Shown: piece by piece, positions 25,096-32,661 of the stretch
Layout of the letters: each line of letters opens with the position of its first letter
Numbering within the stretch: the stretch's first letter is position 1
Source: Chitinophagaceae bacterium
GTDB taxonomy: Bacteria > Bacteroidota > Bacteroidia > Chitinophagales > Chitinophagaceae
Assembly (NCBI GenBank): GCA_017882215.1
Contig: JADGPX010000004.1
Coordinates: 1-32,661 of the forward strand
Reading direction: 5' to 3'
DNA: 32,661 bases
The notes under the pieces: model-generated
The model's database searches: none
The model's input: the letters and a program-made list of their open reading frames with translations, nothing else
Told to the model about the DNA's origin: nothing
Position numbers and translations under genes: made by a program

Positions 25096-25111
25096 ACCGA
25101 TAGCTGTCGGT
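25096..25111. repeat. 16-bp near-palindrome between hemW and the BamA-like relic
   Basis: ACCGATAGCTGTCGGT pairs with itself except at one pair (T-G). It lies 18 bases upstream of the hemW TTG in the spacer between divergent genes. It could be an operator site for a dimeric regulator or another short palindromic repeat; the sequence alone does not decide. Confidence 0.45.
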
Positions 25112-25136
25112 GATTATAATTTAGATTTGAACATTA

Positions 25137-26137
25137 ATGAAAGCCTTCCAAAGAAAATATTAGTTTTTTCATATTTTATTCATTTCATGCTGCTGCTTAA
25201 TTAGTACAGATGCTTTTTCTCAAAATAATTATCGCCTGATAATACATTCGGCTGACAAAGATAGTTCCTTATCACAAAGTAGTAAGTTAAACAGAATACA
25301 ATCCCTTAAACTGCAAACTTCATTTTTCAACAGGCAGCTGTGCACAAATTATATATCCAAGCTGCCTGAAATACTTGCTGCCAAAGGATATCCGGCTGTA
25401 TCGGTAGACTCAGTATTTTATGATTCAACATCAACTCATATCAATTTATATTTAGGAGAGCAGTATAAATGGATTGAAATAAATACTGATAGCATAGATA
25501 AAAAGCTGCTAAATGAAACCGGCTGGAACGCCAGGCTATTTCATAATAATAAAATGGATTTCTCCCAATTACAGAACCAACAACAAAAAATTTTAGATTA
25601 CTATGAAACAAGAGAATATCCTTTTGCTACGATAAAATTGGACAGTATTAAAATTAAAGAAGATAAAATAAAAGCACAACTAAAAATAGATAAAGGATCC
25701 TTATATCTTATCGACAGCATTCGTGTATATGGCAAAGTAAAAATTAAAAATCTTTTTTTGCAGCGATATCCTGGTATTGAAAAAGGAAGCCTTTACGATA
25801 AAATAAATTGCAAAATATCAGCAAAAGGCTTTTGGAACTTCCCTATTTTGATGAGGAAAGTATCTATGCATAACAATATGCAATATTCACTGCTGAATAC
25901 AGGTACCTGACAGGAATTAATTCTTATCTGTTTGGATTTACTGATATAAGGATCACAAAAACTCATTTTCAAACAACTAATTTTACCAATAATTATTTTT
26001 CAGCAGGTTTAGGATTGAGTTTTGAAACTAAGTTTGGAATATTAAATGTGAGCTATGCAATTGGCAAAAGGAATGATATAAAATTTGACCTGCGTGAAGC
26101 TTCCAAAATACATTTTGGGTATATAAATTATTTTTGA
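25137..26137 (+). pseudogene. Decayed BamA/TamA-type outer-membrane assembly protein
   Basis: The frame from ATG 25137 encodes a signal-peptide-like start (FFHILFISCCCLISTDAFSQ) and a POTRA-like region (KLPEILAAKGYPAVSVDSVFYD; YETREYPFATIKLDSI; GSLYLIDSIRVYGKVKIKNLFLQRYPGIEKG). The other end, in another frame, is a typical barrel C-terminus: YRYLTGINSYLFGF, FSAGLGLSFETKFGILNVSYAIGKRND, and a final strand ending GYINYF-stop. Lesions are a TAG at codon 9 (25161), a lost base in the A-run 25812-25815 that shifts the frame, and a TAA at 25871. The barrel is nearly all missing: only about 80 codons follow the POTRA-like part. At the junction, LPYFDEE (end of POTRA) runs into DEESIYA (late barrel), which suggests deletion by recombination between short similar sequences. 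Confidence 0.8.
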
Positions 26138-26141
26138 TTGA

Positions 26142-27041
26142 ATGAAAGCTTATAGAATACAAACCTTTTTTATCGCTCTTGTCTTTATATTTTTTGTTAG
26201 AGACTGTCCGGCGCAGGTAAAAAATGACAGTTCAATAATAAAGCTTGATTCTTTACAACTATCTGATTCAATCAATCCCGATAACTATCAGGATAAAAAT
26301 CACACAACCACTTTAGATTTTTTCTTAAAAAAAAATAAATATCTTAATGCTACAACAACACCCGTTTCTTTAGCAGCAAAACAAAAGACCAAAAATGGAA
26401 AAGAATTTTTATTTTATCTTTTAGGCATAGTCATTTTATTACTTGCCCTGTTTAAAATTTTTTATATCAGGTATTTCAACAATATTTTCAGAGTTTTCTT
26501 TAATACTTCACTCCGGCAAAATCAACTTACAGATCTTTTATTACAAGCTAAACTGCCATCGTTGATATTTAATATTTTTTTTGTGATCAGTGCAGGATTG
26601 TATGCATGGCTTCTGTTAGATCACTATCATCTGCTTAAAGAAAGCAATAATTATATCTTTATAGCATTATCAATTTTATTTGTGGGAATCATATATTTCG
26701 GAAAATTTCTATTACTAAAACTTATTGGATGGATTTCCGGTATGGGTGCCGCAACTGATCAATACATCTTTGTTATATTTTTAATTAACAAGATAATTGG
26801 CATTCTTCTTATCCCCTTTATTATTCTATTAGCTTTTGCACCATCTAATTGGCTAACTGCTATAATTATATTATCCTTCTGTGTTATAGGCATACTTTTT
26901 TTACTGCGCTATTTACGATCGTATGGATTGTTACAAAATCAGTTAAAAATTAATCGCTTCCACTTTTTACTTTATATAATTGGTATGGAACTTTTACCAA
27001 TTCTACTAATTTATAAATTGGTAATCCGGGTGTTATTGTAA
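26142..27041 (+). CDS. DUF4271 membrane protein
   Basis: This 299-residue protein matches the Bacteroidota family DUF4271, whose function is unknown. A signal-like N-terminus (about 5-25) ends at PAQ. A polar, probably periplasmic segment of about 60 residues follows. Six or seven hydrophobic helices then begin around residue 88 (FLFYLLGIVILLLALFKIFY), with the family stretch FFNTSLRQNQLTDLLLQAKLPSLIFN between the first and second helices and GMELLPILLIYKL at the end. It starts four bases after the BamA-like relic and precedes the uroporphyrinogen-III synthase gene, a pairing I recall from other Bacteroidota. A box inside 27106-27114 suggests the downstream gene also has its own promoter. Confidence 0.85.
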   Translation: MKAYRIQTFFIALVFIFFVRDCPAQVKNDSSIIKLDSLQLSDSINPDNYQDKNHTTTLDFFLKKNKYLNATTTPVSLAAKQKTKNGKEFLFYLLGIVILLLALFKIFYIRYFNNIFRVFFNTSLRQNQLTDLLLQAKLPSLIFNIFFVISAGLYAWLLLDHYHLLKESNNYIFIALSILFVGIIYFGKFLLLKLIGWISGMGAATDQYIFVIFLINKIIGILLIPFIILLAFAPSNWLTAIIILSFCVIGILFLLRYLRSYGLLQNQLKINRFHFLLYIIGMELLPILLIYKLVIRVLL

Positions 27042-27105
27042 CTTCTAAATCCCTTTCGTTAATATTTTTGTAAGGCTAAATAAATGATTTTCTACAAAAA
27101 ATGCG

Positions 27106-27114
27106 TACATTTGC
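27106..27114 (+). promoter_or_regulatory. Putative -7 promoter box of hemD
   Basis: TACATTTGC fully matches TAnnTTTG plus C. Transcription from it would start around 27120, downstream of the ATG at 27101 but upstream of the one at 27137, so it decides the hemD start in favour of 27137. Confidence 0.6.
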
Positions 27115-27136
27115 GAACCCGCATGAATTATACACA

Positions 27137-27931
27137 ATGATTAAAAACACTGCTACACTGGAAGTTAAGGCTGTAAAACAAATACAAAATATACTTATTA
27201 CACAGGCCAGACCCGAAAATGAAAAGTCTCCATATTTTGAGATGGCCCGGAGGTATAAAGTAAATCTTGAGTTCCAGCCATTTATCAGGGTTGAGGGAAT
27301 TCCTGCAAAAGAATTTCGTAAACAAAAAATTGAGATCCCGGGTTATTCAGCTGTAATCTTTACCAGCCGTAATGCAATTGATCATTTTTTTAGAACCTGC
27401 GAGGAAATGAAGATCACAGTTTCGCAGCATACCAAATATTTTTGTATAACAGAAGCGGTTGCCTTGTACCTGCAAAAATTTATTTTATACAGAAAACGAA
27501 AAGTTTTTTATGGCGCCGATGGTACCAATAAAAGTTTGTTTGATGTTATCAGCAAGCATAAAGAGCAGGAAAGCTTTTTATACCCTTGCTCAGAATCTTT
27601 TGATAGCGAAATAACCAACTGGCTCAAAGCAAATGAGTGCGAATATGCCACACCGGTATTATACAGGATAATCAGCAATGATGTGAAAGATATCTTTGCA
27701 AAAAATAATTACGATATTATTTGTTTTTTTACTCCCGGAGGAGTAAAAAGTTTTATAGAAAATTTCCCAAAATTTAAGCAGAACGGAACAAGGATTGGCG
27801 CATTTGGTGATAATACTTTTAAGGCAGCATCTGCAGCCGGACTTACGCCTGATATAAAAGCACCTCAACCTAAAATGCCAAGTATGGTATCAGCACTGGA
27901 AAATTATCTTTTATCAGTAAAAAAGAAATAA
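27137..27931 (+). CDS. hemD: Uroporphyrinogen-III synthase
   Basis: HemD cyclises hydroxymethylbilane to uroporphyrinogen III in tetrapyrrole synthesis. I choose the ATG at 27137 (264 residues) because a promoter box lies at 27106-27114, inside the longer version starting at 27101. Two lobes of alternating strands and helices are seen: ILITQARPENEKSPYFEMARRY at the N-terminus, then YSAVIFTSRNAIDHFFR, and in the second lobe ESFLYPCSES, YRIISNDVKD, YDIICFFTPGGVKSFIENF and GAFGDNTFKAASAAGLTPDIKAPQPKMPSMVSALENYL. This family has little sequence conservation; the assignment rests on these segments. A terminator follows immediately. Confidence 0.88.
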   Translation: MIKNTATLEVKAVKQIQNILITQARPENEKSPYFEMARRYKVNLEFQPFIRVEGIPAKEFRKQKIEIPGYSAVIFTSRNAIDHFFRTCEEMKITVSQHTKYFCITEAVALYLQKFILYRKRKVFYGADGTNKSLFDVISKHKEQESFLYPCSESFDSEITNWLKANECEYATPVLYRIISNDVKDIFAKNNYDIICFFTPGGVKSFIENFPKFKQNGTRIGAFGDNTFKAASAAGLTPDIKAPQPKMPSMVSALENYLLSVKKK

Positions 27932-27947
27932 AAAAAATTGCTTTCAG

Positions 27948-27974
27948 AAAAGCAGCTTTATCGCTGCTTTTTTT
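27948..27974 (+). terminator. Rho-independent terminator after hemD
   Basis: A 9-bp stem AAAAGCAGC / GCTGCTTTT with a 6-base loop is followed by a T-run (27968-27974). It starts 17 bases after the hemD stop and insulates the GNAT gene. Confidence 0.9.
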
Positions 27975-28075
27975 ATTAGGTTTAGCTACTGCCATTTACA
28001 ACGCTGATAAATAAATAAAAAAAAAATTGTATATTTATTTTCCGATATCAGGTAACGATTGTAATTATAACCGCC

Positions 28076-28507
28076 ATGCCGATTAAACAAATAGATCACG
28101 GAACAAAGGAATACCAGCAAATGGTTGAACTTAGAAATGAAATTCTGCGCAAACCTTTAGGACTTGTTTTTGATCCGGAAGAATTAGCCAGGGAAAATGA
28201 AGACATCTTAATTGCCGCATTTGAAGAGGATATAATGCTTGGCTGTTGCCTGCTTACAAAAGTTGATAACCAGTGTGTGCGGCTAAGACAAATGGCTGTG
28301 CAAAATAATTTACAGGGTAAAGGGATTGGCTCAGCCATGATGAATTATGCGGAGAATGTAGCAAGAGATGCAGGTTACAATAAAGTAATAATGGATGCCC
28401 GAAAAACTGCTATAGGTTTTTATGAAAAACTTGGTTATAAAGTTACCGGTAACGAGTTTGAAGAAATAACCGTCCACCATTTAATTATGGAAAAAAAACT
28501 CCGGTAG
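28076..28507 (+). CDS. GNAT-family N-acetyltransferase
   Basis: This 143-residue protein has the GNAT fold. Motif A is complete: RLRQMAVQNNLQGKGIGSAMMNYAE, with the acetyl-CoA pyrophosphate-binding Q-G-K-G-I-G at 80-85. Before it comes the strand IAAFEEDIMLGCCLL; after it KVIMDARKTAIGFYEKLGYKVTGNEF, the usual YEKLGY near the end. An N-terminal REL..EILRKPLGL-type segment (VELRNEILRKPLGLVF) matches the ElaA/YitI-like subgroup, but the acetylated substrate cannot be named from the sequence. Its stop lies six bases from the stop of the next gene on the opposite strand. Confidence 0.9.
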   Translation: MPIKQIDHGTKEYQQMVELRNEILRKPLGLVFDPEELARENEDILIAAFEEDIMLGCCLLTKVDNQCVRLRQMAVQNNLQGKGIGSAMMNYAENVARDAGYNKVIMDARKTAIGFYEKLGYKVTGNEFEEITVHHLIMEKKLR

Positions 28508-28513
28508 AAAACA

Positions 28514-28996
28514 TTAACCTTTCTTCATTATTTTATTTGCCAAAAATTTTCTTGCATCATGTACTGTATCACCTTCAAAGGCATCTTTAGGAATAAGAAA
28601 AAATGAACGGCTGTCGAAATACAGATGAAAAAAATGGGGGCTTTCAATAAGACTGCTGAAAGCCGTCCAGGGCCAGCTTTTACTGCCCCTGTCATTTTCT
28701 AAAAACAGATGCTGATCTTCAAAGCTTACTTTAAATCCATCTTTAAATGTTGCTGCCTTTCGATATATCGAATAGGGAAGTATAAACCAAAAAGCGATCA
28801 TTAAAGTAAACCATAGAACAGAGCTTACTAAAAATGCTAACGGAGATATTTTCTTAAAAAAGAAAAGTCCGGCTGATAAAATGGCGAAAACATTTACCAG
28901 TATTATCATTGTTTTTATTTCTCTCCGGGTAATAAAATGATAGCGTAAAGCCTGTATAACTTTCGATTTATTATAAGTGAAAAAGGAAGAGGTCAT
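28514..28996 (-). CDS. YcxB-like membrane protein
   Basis: This is a 160-residue protein with two hydrophobic helices (roughly 37-53 and 60-77 from the chosen start) and a C-terminal soluble domain like the YcxB C-terminal domain: VSFEDQHLFLENDRGSKSWPWTAFSSLIESPHFFHLYFDSRSFFLIPKDAFEG. I start it at the ATG at 28996, not 29020, because a TATCTTTGC promoter box occupies 29002-29010. The family is of unknown function. It converges with the GNAT gene across a six-base gap. A large inverted repeat separates it from the propeller protein upstream. Confidence 0.8.
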   Translation of the reverse strand: MTSSFFTYNKSKVIQALRYHFITRREIKTMIILVNVFAILSAGLFFFKKISPLAFLVSSVLWFTLMIAFWFILPYSIYRKAATFKDGFKVSFEDQHLFLENDRGSKSWPWTAFSSLIESPHFFHLYFDSRSFFLIPKDAFEGDTVHDARKFLANKIMKKG

Positions 28997-29001
28997 AAGA
29001 G

Positions 29002-29010
29002 GCAAAGATA
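29002..29010 (-). promoter_or_regulatory. Putative -7 promoter box of the YcxB-like gene
   Basis: The minus strand reads TATCTTTGC, a full match to TAnnTTTG plus C. It ends five bases before the ATG at 28996 and lies inside the alternative longer reading frame, which supports the shorter start and a nearly leaderless transcript. Confidence 0.55.
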
Positions 29011-29023
29011 AAGGAAGCATTCA

Positions 29024-29084
29024 ATCGTGAGACGTGAAAGGTGAGACGTGAGAATCTCACGTTTCACGTCTGACCTTTCACGAT
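29024..29084. repeat. TGAGACGTGA inverted repeat
   Basis: CGTGAAAGGTGAGACGTGA (29033-29051) pairs with 29064-29082 at 18 of 19 positions. The unit TGAGACGTGA occurs twice on the left arm, and an inner palindrome CGTGAGAATCTCACG spans the loop. The element lies just after the stop of the propeller gene. It has no T-tract on the minus strand, so it is not a standard terminator, though the strong stem could stop or protect the transcript. Confidence 0.7.
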
Positions 29085-29089
29085 TACTG

Positions 29090-32000
29090 TTACTTTTTTA
29101 TTTCCTCCTTACTAAGCTTAGGTTGTAATTCTTTTTTTATTGCTGCAGTTTTATCCAAAGCTTCTTTAGCTTTTGCAAAATAAGTCTTGGTTAGGTTATC
29201 ATTAGTTTGTTGCGCCTTATTAACTTCCTGCTGTAGTGCATTTACCCTTTTAATTTGCAAATTGGATGGAGCAGCTTCCTGCATAGTAACAGCTGAATAA
29301 ATTTCGCTTATCCGTTCACGCAAACGTTCTTCATCTGCAAAAATTGATTTTTGTTTTGTAGCCAATAGTTCACTACGTAAGCTTTCAAGCTTGTCATTAT
29401 ATTCCTGCAATAAAGCTTTTACTTTTTTATCATTTGTACTGTCTATTCCTCTCTTCAGCATTTTTTGTTTGCCGTTAATATCATCAACCACTTTGGCAAG
29501 ATGCTCATGAAGCGCATATATATCCATAGCAGTTTTATATTGCAGCTTTCTATCTTCCAAAGTAAAATCTTTACGGGAAGCATCATGTACTAACTTGAGT
29601 AGTGATGTATATTCCTTATCTCCCACTTTCAATTTCATTGTATAATCTCCGGGTAAAACCATAGGAGCAAAAAAGCCACTGTTATCCATTTTTGTTCCGC
29701 CGGTTGCAACCTTGGGAGGTATCATACGCAAATTCCAATACACTTTATTAATACCTTTTCTTTTACTGCCCGGTATTGATTGTACAAGTTTATTGTTAGC
29801 ATCATAAATTTCAACTGTTACTTCGCCTGAACTTACCCGGTCTTTTAAATAATATTGAACAGGAGGTATTGAGGGACGATTATTGGCTACCCATCCGCCA
29901 GTGCCCGGAAAGCCACCGCCACCAAACATACCGTTAGTTAAATTAACCGGCTTATTATTAAAAACATAAACATCTTTATCAATAATATCTTTTGTAAGAT
30001 TTCTTATCGGTGAAATGTCATCAACTATCATTATTCCCCTGCCATGTGTTGCCAGTATCAGATCGTTTGTTTTTTGATCAATTTGAATATCACGTACAAG
30101 AGCATATTCCGGAATATTATTTTTCATGCGAAACCAGTTTGCTCCCCCATCCACTGTTCCAAACAATCCCATTTCAGTGCCGAGGAAAAGCAGGTCTTTA
30201 TTTACAAGATCTTCTTTTATTTTATGGGCAAACCCTGTAAAATCTTTAGATGAAAAAATACTCCATGTTTTTCCCATGTCTGTTGATCTGGCTACATAGG
30301 TTTTATGATCTCCATACATATGATTATCAAAAGTTACATACACAGTATTTTTATCAAACCTTGAAGGTTCTACACTGCTTACCCATGTTTGCGCAGGGAT
30401 ACCGGCAGCAACATAATTTTTTGAAACATTGGTCCAGTTCTTTCCGCCATTTACAGTAAACTGCAAATTGCCATCATCAGTTCCGGCCCAAATAATATTT
30501 TCATCCAATGGCGATTCTGCAAGCGTAAAAATTGTACAATGATTTTCTGCTGAAGTATTATCAGCGCTTAAGCCTCCGCTGTTTTCCTGCTTTTGTTTTT
30601 TTGGATCATTGGTAGTAAGATCAGGTGAAATACGTGTCCAGTTTCTGCCCTGGTCAGTTGATCTGTATAAATATTGAGATGCTATGTATAAGTTCTTTTT
30701 ATTTGCTGCACCTGTAACTATTGGGGAATTCCAGTTCCATCTCAATTTATCTTCACCTGTACTTTGTTGTGGCTTTATGTTTACCGATTTTGTAGTTTGT
30801 TTATCAATCCGTGCAACAGTTGCTCCCTGCGCTTCTGCATAAACTATATTGGGATCATTTGGATCAGGCTGTACCCAAAATCCATCACCACCATATAAAG
30901 ATTTCCAGTTACTGTTGCTTATTCCTCCCGGTGCCGAAGATGGCGCTATCCAGCTTCCATTATCCTGCAAACCACCCATTACATTATAAGGTGTTTCATT
31001 ATCGATCGCCACATGATAAAATTGACCTACCGGTAAATTTTGTATGAACATCCATGTAACTCCTTTATCTAAACTAAAGTATACACCGCCATCAGTTCCC
31101 AGGTATATTTGATTTGTATTGTTTGGATTTATCCAAAGTGCATGCATATCACTGTGAAGCCATCCTCCTTCATTAGTAGCATCTGCAAATGAATATCCAC
31201 CATCTGTTGAATAAGAAAATACATATGCCGGACGATACACTCTTTTGGGATCTTTTGGATCTACCTGTATCACACTAAAATAAAAAGGACGGGCTTCAAC
31301 ATTTGAGGTAGCGCTTTGTTTCTTCCAGCTTTCTCCTCCATCAGAAGAAATATATAAACCGGTTGATTCAGACTCAACTATAGCAAGCATATTTTGAGGA
31401 GAACTTGGAGCAAGTGCAAAAGCTATCCGTCCAAATGGTTTTGTTGGAAGACCATTGGTTAACTCTTTCCATATTTTACCACCATCATTACTTTTATACA
31501 ATCCGCTGCCTGTACCGCCTGAATTAAATGCATAAGGCAAGCGACGAAACTCCCATGTAGAAGCAAAAACTATGTTTGGGTTTTGAGGATCTACTGCTAC
31601 ATCTGCACAACCTGCTTTTTCATTTATGTATAAAATTTTATCCCATGTTTTACCGCCATCTGTTGATTTATATAAGCCACGGTGTTTACTATCGCTCCAT
31701 AAAGGACCGGGAGCTGCAACATAAATATTATCTGAATTTTTTGGATCGATAACAATTTTTGCAATATGCTCTGTGCTGTCTAAACCAACCTTAGTCCAGT
31801 TGTCACCTGCATCTGTAGAACGATATAAGCCATTCCCAATGGAAACTGAATTTCTCATATTGCTTTCACCGGTGCCCGCAAAAATGATATTAGGATTGCT
31901 TTGATTGATAGCAACAGCGCCTATTGACTGGCAGTATTTATCAAAGATGGGTTTAAATGAAGCTCCTGCATTTGTTGATTTCCAAATTCCACCGCCGGCA

Positions 32001-32179
32001 GTACCAACGTAAATTGTTTTTCCATCACTGGCGCTGCCATCAATAGCAGTTATGCGGCCACTCATTGTACCCGGACCTAACTGGCGGGCTTCCATTGTAC
32101 CAAATGTTGCTGAAGAAACCTGGGCAATACTGCTATTTACATATAAAAAAATACCGGCGAAGAATAATACTTTTTTCAT
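29090..32179 (-). CDS. Secreted Asp-box (sortilin/VPS10-like) beta-propeller protein
   Basis: This 1029-residue protein starts at the ATG at 32179; a TTG one codon upstream is the alternative. It has a signal peptide (about 1-19, ending SIAQ). Residues about 25-740 are propeller repeats marked by many Asp-box motifs (S-x-D-x-G-x-x-W): STDAGDNW, STDGGKTW, SNDGGKIW, SSDGGESW, STDQGRNW, STDMGKTW, and VDGGANW. Between them are VDPQNPNIVFASTWEFRRLPYAFNSGG and DGGVYFSLDKGVTW segments. Then a fibronectin-like segment (VTVEIYDANNKLVQSI) and a C-terminal helical part (about 890-1029). This matches the glycosyl-hydrolase-like BNR/VPS10 proteins common in Bacteroidota, whose activity is uncertain. No type IX C-terminal sorting domain is visible. 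A terminator (32201-32228) separates it from the upstream gene. Confidence 0.9.
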   Translation of the reverse strand: MKKVLFFAGIFLYVNSSIAQVSSATFGTMEARQLGPGTMSGRITAIDGSASDGKTIYVGTAGGGIWKSTNAGASFKPIFDKYCQSIGAVAINQSNPNIIFAGTGESNMRNSVSIGNGLYRSTDAGDNWTKVGLDSTEHIAKIVIDPKNSDNIYVAAPGPLWSDSKHRGLYKSTDGGKTWDKILYINEKAGCADVAVDPQNPNIVFASTWEFRRLPYAFNSGGTGSGLYKSNDGGKIWKELTNGLPTKPFGRIAFALAPSSPQNMLAIVESESTGLYISSDGGESWKKQSATSNVEARPFYFSVIQVDPKDPKRVYRPAYVFSYSTDGGYSFADATNEGGWLHSDMHALWINPNNTNQIYLGTDGGVYFSLDKGVTWMFIQNLPVGQFYHVAIDNETPYNVMGGLQDNGSWIAPSSAPGGISNSNWKSLYGGDGFWVQPDPNDPNIVYAEAQGATVARIDKQTTKSVNIKPQQSTGEDKLRWNWNSPIVTGAANKKNLYIASQYLYRSTDQGRNWTRISPDLTTNDPKKQKQENSGGLSADNTSAENHCTIFTLAESPLDENIIWAGTDDGNLQFTVNGGKNWTNVSKNYVAAGIPAQTWVSSVEPSRFDKNTVYVTFDNHMYGDHKTYVARSTDMGKTWSIFSSKDFTGFAHKIKEDLVNKDLLFLGTEMGLFGTVDGGANWFRMKNNIPEYALVRDIQIDQKTNDLILATHGRGIMIVDDISPIRNLTKDIIDKDVYVFNNKPVNLTNGMFGGGGFPGTGGWVANNRPSIPPVQYYLKDRVSSGEVTVEIYDANNKLVQSIPGSKRKGINKVYWNLRMIPPKVATGGTKMDNSGFFAPMVLPGDYTMKLKVGDKEYTSLLKLVHDASRKDFTLEDRKLQYKTAMDIYALHEHLAKVVDDINGKQKMLKRGIDSTNDKKVKALLQEYNDKLESLRSELLATKQKSIFADEERLRERISEIYSAVTMQEAAPSNLQIKRVNALQQEVNKAQQTNDNLTKTYFAKAKEALDKTAAIKKELQPKLSKEEIKK

Positions 32180-32200
32180 CAATTAGTTTTGTAAGATTAT

Positions 32201-32228
32201 AAAAAAATAACCCGACAAAAGCCGGGTT
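32201..32228 (-). terminator. Rho-independent terminator after the lipoprotein-sorting-like gene
   Basis: The minus strand has an 8-bp stem AACCCGGC / GTCGGGTT (one G-T pair) with a TTTT loop, followed by A and then seven T. It lies 13 bases after the stop of the gene at 32242. Confidence 0.88.
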
Positions 32229-32241
32229 AATAAAACATATC

Positions 32242-32661
32242 TTATTTGGAAGGTTTAAAAATATTCTCATCAATAGGTTTATTAATTTCTACTTTGCTGA
32301 TTACCATTTCAGCAAATGGCAAGCCGATTGACAAAGGAACCATTATGCCTTCAGGTAATTTTTGATAATTATTTAAGTTAGTTGTAACATCAACCTCATT
32401 ACCATTAGCCTTTTGTTTAGATATTACCCTGATAATATAATACGTTTTTGGATCGATGAATATAGTTTGGGTTTTACCGCTCTTTAAAGTTTCTTTTAAT
32501 TTAAAAGCATCAACACCGTCTACATCATCAGTACCAAGTAATTCCACAGTATGACCTTTTGTTTTATAATCTACCAGACTACCCTGAACATCTAATTCAT
32601 CCTGAGCTTCTTTTAAGTCATCAGCAGTTATTGGCTCAACCTCTTTTTGTCCCTGGAAGGG
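32242..32661 (-). CDS. Outer-membrane lipoprotein-sorting-like protein (C-terminal part, cut by window edge)
   Basis: The frame is open to the window edge, so only the last 139 residues are seen (first visible PFQGQKEVEPITADDL). The segment LVDYKTKGHTVELLGTDDVDGVDAFKLKETLKSGKTQTIFIDPKTYYIIRVISKQKANGNEVDVTTNLNNYQ has the alternating strands of the LolA/LolB half-barrel (PF17131-type, 'outer membrane lipoprotein-sorting protein' of Bacteroidota), periplasmic. The last 22 residues (VEINKPIDENIFKPSK) are typical of the end of the fold. The ATG-like start proposed within the window would truncate the domain and is rejected. Neighbour of the propeller gene on the same strand but separated by a terminator. 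Confidence 0.75.
   Translation of the reverse strand, partial: PFQGQKEVEPITADDLKEAQDELDVQGSLVDYKTKGHTVELLGTDDVDGVDAFKLKETLKSGKTQTIFIDPKTYYIIRVISKQKANGNEVDVTTNLNNYQKLPEGIMVPLSIGLPFAEMVISKVEINKPIDENIFKPSK

Noticed and set aside
27101-27136. Longer hemD version starting at 27101
   Set aside because: A full TACATTTGC promoter box lies inside this extension, so it would not be transcribed.
29090-29400. Type IX C-terminal sorting domain in the propeller protein
   Set aside because: The C-terminus is helical and lysine-rich, with none of the beta-strand and glycine pattern of such domains; Sec export to the periplasm is the simpler reading.

Overview
The window is an AT-rich bacterial chromosome segment from a member of the Bacteroidota, most likely Chitinophagaceae or a close relative. 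Four things point there. It carries the gliding/type IX secretion genes gldK-gldL-gldM-gldN plus gldB. Promoters match the Bacteroidota -7 box TAnnTTTG(C). Start codons lack clear Shine-Dalgarno sequences. Several proteins belong to families that are mainly Bacteroidota (DUF4783, DUF4271, GldB). I saw no rRNA, tRNA, CRISPR array, insertion sequence, integrase or phage gene; the segment looks like core chromosome peppered with short repeats.

Layout. 1-1100: end of an upstream gene, a YbjQ-like gene, and a secreted-protein gene cut by an in-frame TGA. 1084-6134: nadE (-), gldB (+), then a minus-strand group with apaG, a SUI1/YciH-like gene, nadC and a DUF4783 gene. 6226-11100 (+): gpmI, a haem-binding-domain protein, an ECF sigma factor, a protein combining an inner-membrane helix with an outer-membrane barrel, and a lipoprotein. 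11147-13000 (+): uvrC, overlapping gldN tail to tail. 12994-17881 (-): gldK-L-M-N, the outer-membrane ring and inner-membrane motor of the type IX secretion system. 18025-20148 (-): a large thioredoxin-domain protein of the YyaL/SPATA20 type. 20277-23940 (+): acpP-fabF-rnc, gpsA and a small antitoxin-like ORF. 23930-25078 (-): hemW. 25137-27931 (+): a wrecked outer-membrane-assembly gene of BamA/TamA type, a DUF4271 membrane protein and a uroporphyrinogen-III synthase. 28076-32661: a GNAT acetyltransferase (+), then on the minus strand a YcxB-like membrane protein, a 1029-residue Asp-box propeller protein and a truncated LolA/LolB-type lipoprotein-sorting protein.

How the genes fit together. 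NAD synthesis is represented twice (nadE, nadC), fatty-acid synthesis by acpP-fabF, haem by hemD and hemW, and the envelope by gldB/gldKLMN, the BamA-like relic and the sorting protein. The sigma factor at 8363 and the membrane protein at 9000 form the most interesting pair. The downstream protein has a short cytoplasmic motif, one transmembrane helix, a roughly 170-residue Asn/Ser-rich linker and a C-terminal beta-barrel, an architecture that could connect the outer membrane to cytoplasmic transcription.

The other striking layer is repetitive. At least six kinds of short palindromic or tandem repeat sit between genes, and some have entered coding sequence: the UvrC C-terminus, the gpsA start, hemW, and the thioredoxin-domain gene. 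Several -7 boxes lie only 3-6 bases before a start codon, which suggests leaderless or nearly leaderless transcripts.
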